Positions 27,301 through 36,300 of a stretch of DNA of 64,000 nucleotides are shown in pieces. The stretch is from Blastobasis lacticolella (lineage: Eukaryota; Arthropoda; Insecta; Lepidoptera; Blastobasidae). The stretch lies in the NCBI GenBank assembly GCA_905147135.1, contig LR990049.1, positions 13,037,428 to 13,101,427 on the forward strand. The letters are read 5' to 3'. The position numbers and the translations under genes were made by a program. Below the pieces are notes generated by a model that saw only the letters and a list, made by a program, of their open reading frames with translations, made no database searches and was not told the DNA's origin. Numbering within the stretch: the stretch's first letter is position 1; each line of letters begins with the position of its first letter.

Positions 27301-30300
27301 CTGCCAGCTACCAGGGTCCGCTTTTCTGGTCGTCCTTCTCCACTTCACCAGGTCTTCTGCATCCTTATGTCTATAAGCTATTGTCTTTTGTATCCGACTC
27401 AGACACTTAGCAAGATACCGGCTGTTAACAATATTTTATCCTACCTAGATCCGCAACTGTGTGGCGAGGGTTTACAGCGTTGCTGTATTTTATCTGCGCA
27501 AATAACTTATCCTGACCGTAAAATTCTCTCGGTCCAGTGGAGATAGCTAACAATTAACTGCAGAAGTATTTTTAATTGAGTAGTTACCAATGCTATGTGG
27601 AAAGTTTATATTTTTCCTAATATTACACACTAAAGAGTCTTCAAAACGGCTTTTATCATAGGTCGGAAAATTGGCATCAAATAAACGTGTCATTTCATTA
27701 CATACAGATTATAATATAACATTTTTGAACATATTATTAAAACAAGAAGATTCAGGTTCGGCAGTCCCACCCGATTAGCTGGTGAACGTTATAAACCAGA
27801 ACTTAGAACCCAGATTGACAATATCGCTTCCGATCCCGCATCGCAATCTCAGAGCTGACGAGCGAGAGGTGAGAAGCAGTTGTTTTCTACATCAACTTTA
27901 TTAACCCCCGACACAAAAAGGTCTGTATATCAGTGTATCTGTCTGCATTATTGGAGCATCCGAACAAAACCGATTATTTCAGTGCGGTTCTCTATATTTG
28001 AATACCAGTTTAATCGACATGGTCGTCCTTAGCTTTCGGTTCAGCAGGTTAGAAAATATTGGAAATATTTGATGTCGGATGTTTTCCGACATCTGTCGGT
28101 TATATGGTTATTACTGCTCGGTTCGTGGTTCCACATCTATGCCGCGGCTGCTTGCGATGCGCGAGGCGTGCGCGCGCGCATGCCTAGGCGTATTCTAGCA
28201 TCCGTAGCCAAGAGCCAGTAGATGGGCTCAATACTGATAAGCCTGAATGCTCGTAATAAGCAATTGCATAGCTAATAGACCATAGACTCCCAGCTGCACT
28301 GTTACACGACGTGCCTACCGCAAAACCTTCAGTTTATTATTCAATAAGTATCTGATGAACTTATTTGACGATCAACAATTATGCGAACCCTATTATGTGA
28401 ACAGATTGTATTGTTGTTGTTATCTTTGTGTAGGTACATATTTTTGTATTGAAAATATGTGTTGAACCTATTTATTATCATCAATGGATATCGACCTTCG
28501 ACTCACATCGGCCCTTTTCCAATACGTAGATACTTATATTTCTTAGATCGTTTACCTACTCTAGGGATCGGATGACTCCTTGAAACAATTTTTATTCCGA
28601 TTTCTATTCCTACTCCTTCACTGTTCATGCTACAAGGTTGTGGAACTCTCTGCCGTATGAAATACGCGATAGTATCTAAATCTATCAGTATTTTTAAGAA
28701 ACGTGTGAAAGAGCACTATCTCTCTCTTAGTTCCTGAAAATGCAGGGTACAATGCCTGTAGATAATTTGTAGGTATCTATGTATTTTATGTATTGGTATA
28801 TGTAGTTTATTATATTAGGTTATTATATGTGTATGTATATTTAGTTAGTTAAAGTGCATGTCTGATCTGCGAGTACTTATCACATATATCTTTGATAGTT
28901 CTGCTAGAAGAGATTTCTTCTAAGAAATAAGCAGCGGCTGTTGTGTCATCTATAACTCTGTATTTTTCCTCAAAGTTTCATGCCTACAATAAACTGAAAA
29001 ATTAATAAATACATTTTTGTCGGAGTAATGTCTACCAGTTTTAATAGTACATTTAGTATATTTATTCAATTTTAGGTATTGTAATAACTTGTCACAACTG
29101 ATTCCAAAGTAGGTAGTAGGTGGTGGTGGTTCATTATAAGCTAGGAATTTCGAAGAAATACCTTTTATGAACTAGGAAAAAGCATTTAGCTTTCTTAGCT
29201 TTGGAGTCGTGTGAGTTGCAGCCTGAGATGAAATTTCATTTAGAAAGTGACAGTGACAGTGGTGCCATATTGTCCACCGCAAATGATTCACTTCATTTGC
29301 CTTCTGAGAAATAAAACCCACAAAAGGAAACACTTTCTATTCAGCGAGATAGGTAGGCGTCACGAAATCAGCTGGAAGAATAATTTTTTAGCCGCTGTGT
29401 CGCTGTCTGCGAGGAGAAAGGCCTGGCCGAGTGACCCACTGAGGCCTTTCCTTGCGAGTTTATTGTTCTTCGTGAAATGTTTTGCGCGACCGCGACGAAC
29501 GATTGCTAACGGCTCGCGGAGTGTGTGGGCCCGAATTGGAGCGAGTGCGAATGGGACGACGGGTAATGCGATTCGCGTTCGCGGCGCCCGAGTAGGACGA
29601 CAGTCGCGGAATCGGTAAGCGGGGCATGAAATTTTGTAAATTGCGATTGCCCATGCGATATTGCAAGAGAAACCTAACATAAATTTAGGTTAGATTAGAT
29701 ACACTCCGGGCATTCTCCGAAACTTGAAGCCTATTTTATGAGGGGTGGAGTCTGAAAGAGTCTAGATCACAAAACCTGGTACCTCCTTCTGTTTCCTGCT
29801 TAGACATTGTAAATGAAGCAACCAACTTGCATGCAATTGCAACCTGCAATTCGTTTTAAATTCTAACTTATTAAAACACAAACTTGTGACATTAGTAGGT
29901 ATAAAATCGAATGTTTAGTTAATTTAATGTTTATAATTTTAGTTCGGTAACCGGTTAGCCGGATACTTAAGTACATACCTACCTATTTTTATTCTGTTCA
30001 ATTAAAACTTGGAGTTGAACCACCGAGGGGTGGATCTTATTTATAAATAAACCGGGAGGTGGTAGGACTGGTTGCCAGGTAGCTCTTCGTCCTTAGTAGG
30101 TAAGCAAAGTACTATAAATAGAATTTTATAAAATGTGTCAAAATACAAGGAAAATGGCTAAACTTTACTAATATTTTTTATATTTTTATAAGACGCAACT
30201 ACAGATTCCAAACTGTGGCACTCAAAATGTAGAGTAAGCAATTATTAATAATTAAATTGATAGTAACATATATTTTCTTACGATTTACTAAAAAAATACA

Positions 30301-33300
30301 CGAGTGTCGTATGTGATTCCAACACCCAGACTCAACAATAACTACTCGCCCAAGTCGCCAACAACTCTGTACAACCGCCAACACCTAACCAAGTCATCTA
30401 TTTCTATTTTCTAGTTCACTTCACCCGAATAGTCGAGCACTGAACAGTCGAGCGCTGAACTTGAATTCTGTAGAATGTGCAAGCGCGATGACCGTCGCAG
30501 TTACGTGGCGCGAGCCGGTCCCAGGGGCGGCTGTTGCACTGAAGACGCCAAGTGCAAGGCAAACCTCTCGGTTATATAGGTGGTTATACGCAGTGCGGGT
30601 ACTACGTGCTTATATTACACTGCATTACCGCAATACATGTTCGATCGCTACGTGCTCGGCTGTTATTATTAATTTGAGGGTGTTTAATGTATTCGTTGTG
30701 AGTGAATTTACTCTATTTTTGTACATATTGGTTTACTGTTTGTGTTATACAAACTTTGTTTATAGTTTTCGCTAATGTAAAGTAATCAAATACGTAAGTA
30801 CGTGAAGTTACAGAGATAACATTAAAACCACTTTACCTCGTAGCTGAGACACCAAATAATAAACAACTCGTCTCACGAGGAACTAGCATAAACAAGTCTT
30901 GATAGTTAACCGAGATAGTGGTGCACAATGCGCATATAGTTAGTCGAATTCCCACATAGATAGAATTGGCAGACGAATTAATGTCCCTCGACGGCCCACA
31001 ATAAAACTTAAAACAAACCTAGCGGGCTGGACTGGATTGTTTTTATCAGATGACGCAAAAACTGCTTTGTCCGCGACTGAGGTGCTGCATACCTACTTAT
31101 TACGGTCATTATATCCATTAGGAAGCTGTAAACACTCTTGACTGTGGAGGATAATTCGACTTAATTTTGTTGTGCAGTCCTAATTGTACCTACCTATAGG
31201 CGTACCCCGGGTCCCCGCGCGCCCGCGTGCTGGGATTTAACGCCAAGATCATGATCATCATGATGATGATTGTACCCACCTATATTAATTTATAAATATT
31301 TATGCCAGTAATTTTGTTACAAGTAGATTATTCTGAATCCCAGCGTAGCATTTAATCTAAATCGTTTTAACGGTGGCTTGACTAAAAGCACCGCAATATT
31401 AATAGGCCCTACAAATCGCATGAACTATTAAATGGACTATTTCCATTTCGTAACTGCGCTTCCGTTGTTTACCGCTATAATAGTTTTATTACGCAATATA
31501 TTCAACTTTTACGTTGTAACGGAGAACTCACGATATGAGATATTTTTCGTATGAAATTCTGTGGAAGCCTAAGCCGAGCGAAACTTACCTAGTAAAATTT
31601 CGTCACACCAAGAACCGGCAAAAAGTTGATAGCTTGCTAATGGCATGGGAAATGCCTTATTGTTAGTTTCGTTGACAGTGGTATCTTTTGTCGAGGAAAC
31701 CGTTGGAAGTTCAACGGGCAAGTTCAACGATCACCCGACATTCGGACAATGCGCCGGCTTCTCACACTGCCCATACAAATAGATGCTATCACCTCGATAC
31801 CGCAGCCATTGTCTCACTTTGGGTACCTTCAGGTGACGATTAACGTGGGAACGTGGTCTGTAACGAAGCTTTGGTAGATCCTTCCTTGTTATATTAATGT
31901 GTTCCTAGCCTTATTTTATCAGCGAAATCACCTGGCCGTCTTACCTCAATTTCCTTATTTGTACACACTATCTATTACAATTTAACAAAAAGACGGAAGA
32001 ATCAAATAATCAGCTCATTGCCGTGAATGTAGGTCTTTCCCAAAGAGCGCCATTCGTGCCAGATGAACCCCTTTCTATGGTCATCAGAGCGTGCCATACT
32101 ACGATCGCTTAGACGCGCGGTCTTTATTCCACACGAATCGGCTCCATCAACCATCCATTCTGCCTGAAGACATGACCAGCCCACTTCCACTTTAGTGCAC
32201 TAATCCGGCGCGCGATTCGATTACTTAGTTCTCTGATAGTTCCTTATTAATAGATGCCTTATTAATAGCATAAAACATTTTCTGTGACTAGATTAGGAAT
32301 TTCCATGAACTGTTTTTCAGTTTCACTGCAATTAACCCCTAAAAGTTAACAGACTATATCAAGTTAATTTTAGTCGGATTTAGTTAAAAGAACACTTCTA
32401 CAAATGACGTTAGATCGCGATATTCCATTGCTTCTGTATATTTGAATTAAAAAGCGCAGCCTTTCTGGCTCGATGGTCACTCAGCATATCTCACGTATTG
32501 ATGAGGCCTTTCATAATAATGCATAACATGGTAGCGCGTGCGCGCGCGCGACCGCAGCGCGGCGCGGCGCGGGCGCATAAAACGTTAGTGCCCATTGTTG
32601 GCGCCCACGCGGCCGCCGCCGTGTAGGAGCTAGGCGGTAGGTAATTAAGCGATCATGCGGAAGTCCATTCTTCATTTATTCATTAGCAGCATCACTTAAG
32701 AGCTCGGGGCACGCTTCCTGGATTTTTTCTGGGCAGGAGCAGGTGCCCGCGTGCCGCCCGGCTGCGCCCGCGCTCGTGCGGCCCGGACACGGACCGTGGC
32801 GTCGCAGCTTACATCATGCCGCTCTATGTAAACACTTCGCGGTATGCTCTTCACGCTGTATAACCATGACTAATTAAATATTAACGGTATCACACATCCT
32901 CCTCGCCGCAGTGCGCTTCATCTCGCTTCTGACGGGCCCGCACGTATTCCGATGAAGCGTCAATTAAATGTAATGATTATTAATCCTGCCAATTAACGTC
33001 GATGCTACCGCGTGGCGCTCTATCAATAAGGAAATTGTTAGGAGTAACGATTTAGAAGCCTCTTCGTGGCAACTGGATATGGATTCCCTATCTAATAAAA
33101 AAAGCTCTCAGTCGTGGGTAATATCGTAGCTTTAATCGTCTGGGTTTAGTTGGCTTCTGCGCTGTACGGTTTGAAATATTCTCCCACGGATTGAATGTTA
33201 TTGAGTAGCGCGACGATGTTTCGCTTATTGACACGCTTCATTTAGCTTTAGCCTTCGGCCGTTAGCCACCATGGCTCGCTGTTCACCGTTACTGCTCCAC

Positions 33301-36300
33301 GGTGCGTAGACGCAGCCGCAGCCTCGCATTCATCAAATCTGATGGCTGAGCGACGTGCCCGTAACGTAGCTTCATTGTAATGCGACGTAGTAGCTCACTA
33401 GAGCATGAGATGAAAAGGAAGACTAGTGAACTATTACTTTTTTCTTTATTTACCGCACTGACACCACGTAATAATTTGAGGCATGAAGATTTCTTGCCAT
33501 GGTCGACCTTTCTTCTGTTTTCTGCTATTTATATTGTTTTCTACAATACCTACATTATTATCAGCCAATATTAGTCCACTACTGGACATGCTGACTTTAT
33601 ATTAACCGCTATGCTACATCAGAAAATTCCAGAATTTCAAAATCCATCATTGGTTCTCACACATACCTACAACAATCCAAAAAAGTCGAACAGGTTCGAA
33701 TAGCAAACCAAATGTTTATCGATGCATGATCTAGTTTATTGAAGAAATTATCAGTTGCCTGTAGGTACCTAAGCGTACCAAAATACTCAACTACCGTAAT
33801 CTTCAGTACAAAACCATTCTTAACTTTGTAGTTTATTTAAAGAATACTCAAGTCTCGAGTAAAAGCACAGTCCCGTTGCAGCGATGCATCTCTGGCACTA
33901 TAATTCCCAACATTTCATATACAAAACGTGCTCCAGATTGTGGAGATAAGGCTCTAGTAACAAGAAATGCCCTACAAGCGAAGTGACATCATGATGATGT
34001 ATATATGTTAAATGCCGCATTGCTGCATACCTGGCTTTAATTTATAACTTTATCTAATTACGATACATATTTTATCTGATTGGATAAAGCAATCGTTTAA
34101 TACTATAGTAACTTAGATGCGATTTCCGATATTTATTCATTGATGTTGATTCCTTCTCTGTGAGACAAATGCGTGAGCTTAATATTATGTATGTTACCTA
34201 TATTGTTTTATTGCTGTTTAAAATACTAACAATAAAATGAAAAGAAAACAACCAAAACATTGACCGCTAACCGACCAACAGCGACAGCTTCAAGCCACCC
34301 ATCTCACGAATAGACTACGCACTAAACGAGTTACATTAATAACTAGTTATATTTCGATCCCGGTGATTTGATACCGATGAGATCGTAACGGTACCCCGGC
34401 GACGGGACGGCGCGACGGTGAACGACACCGTGCGAGCGGCGCCGGCGCATCCCGCCAAAACCACGATACAACTCACTCACTCATTACGCGACCAATAACT
34501 TATGTCACTCGAGCCATTAGATACTCACTGCCCATTTGAATTACATAAAACCACAACCGTTAACATTAATAGCGCCAATCGGAAGTCTACTTACGGTGAT
34601 GATGACTATTTAGTCACACCAAAATGTAAATAAGTTCTTGGGGAAGTTGAGACAATTTGTTTTCTTTTAACATTAAAATTATACTTCCTTCTGTTACTGT
34701 AGAGAATGCGTGTGTTTTACTAATTAGTACCTATAACCGGGCCAAATAAGTCTGAAGGTAACGCGTTGTTAGCTTGACAAATTGGCTTTGGCGTCAGGAA
34801 CAAACTTCCGGCAACTTTGTGCGTATTTCACGACTCATCCGTCATGCAACCGCGTCCTCGCATGCGCTGGCTGTTGTTCGTTACTTAAAGTTAATAACTA
34901 AGTAGTTACAGTATTTATGAGCAATTTAAACCAAATTTGTGAGAAAACGCCGTAGCCAAATCCGGGTCGCACAAAATTGTCTTCGTCAGTATGTGGACTG
35001 ACGAAGACAATTGGATAGGACTCTGTCAAGCCTGAGGAGTCCGCTTAGATGGTACAACCCCCTTAACTACTTTTCCTGCCTATCAGGTGGGCTATCGTTT
35101 ATCACTATAATCAAAATATATATTCATGTATTCATAGTTTCTATCTTACACACTACAATATACGAAAAGAAAACGAACACAGCAACGACGACACCCACGC
35201 ACGGTACCTAAAACCAATCAAGTTCTGGAATGAACGAAAACGTATTGTATGAATGGAACTACACTTTTTGCTCTCTAAGCGGCCGAATTATAGCGCAACG
35301 GGCTTTCAAGTTCAACGAAGATCTCCGAGTACCGTTGGCCGGTGGTCACACGGGTAACGGGACCGGCCCTGGCCCTAGCGCCGAGCCGCGGCCCGCAGCC
35401 ACATTGGAGCCAAAATGCTCTACTACTCAAAGAGCTGTTACTTCAGATCAAGCCGAGGCAGCCTGAGTTTAGTCTTAGATACTGGTTAAACTTTGGAAAT
35501 TGTGGTGGGCAGGGTAGAGAATATTATCACCGGATATATATCAATATAAATATCGCATTTTCTGTTTCTTTTTAATAGTAAAGAGAAATTGACTTTTGAA
35601 CATTTCAAGATTTGGTTACCAGCTCGCCCTCATCAACATACCTCACGCAACTTCAATGCTATTTGTACGGGCTAGCCCTATCCAATGTTTACACCATTAC
35701 TCGACTCAGGTTAAATTTTCGAGGACCAGTATTCCGTCACAGATACAGCCAATTGATATCGCCAGACTGTTCGATATAGATACAGTATTTTCTAATTCAT
35801 GTTTAAAATATAAATGGGTAGATATTAGGAGATACATACTCTTACATCAATTAAAGTATTTGTATTTCGCTACAAATATTTTAAAAGTTGGTACCGAATA
35901 GCCTCGATTTCGCTTCCTCCTTTGATAAACTTTGAAGCATGTCCAATAACTACTAGGTTGATGGAGTATGTGTGTATAAGAGCTTAACAAACATCGCACT
36001 TCGAAGGGCATATTAAGCTGTCGGTCCGAGTTGCCATTAATGGTTCACTGATGGCACCTTGGGCTGATTACAACCAACAGCAGGATCAAGACGACGATTA
36101 TGCTAGACATATAGATAACACATGCGGCAGCAAGCGTAATTACAGTCAAGAGATACATCAGCTTAGTCCTCACAGTGACAACGCTTTTGCGACTACGCAT
36201 TATTCTAAATTACCTAAGATTACATGCCATGAGGAAAGGTTTTGTTTGTATTGGTTGAATAGATTTAGATCTATTTTTTCCGTCGAAAATTCGTACATTC

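Noticed and set aside
29247..29618. 123-codon open frame on the plus strand
   Set aside because: Overlapping frames of similar length exist on the minus strand, the area is GC-rich, and no domain or splice context is seen.
30461..30775. 104-codon open frame with a TATA-like sequence inside
   Set aside because: No motif; the TATA-like sequence has no initiator at the right distance.
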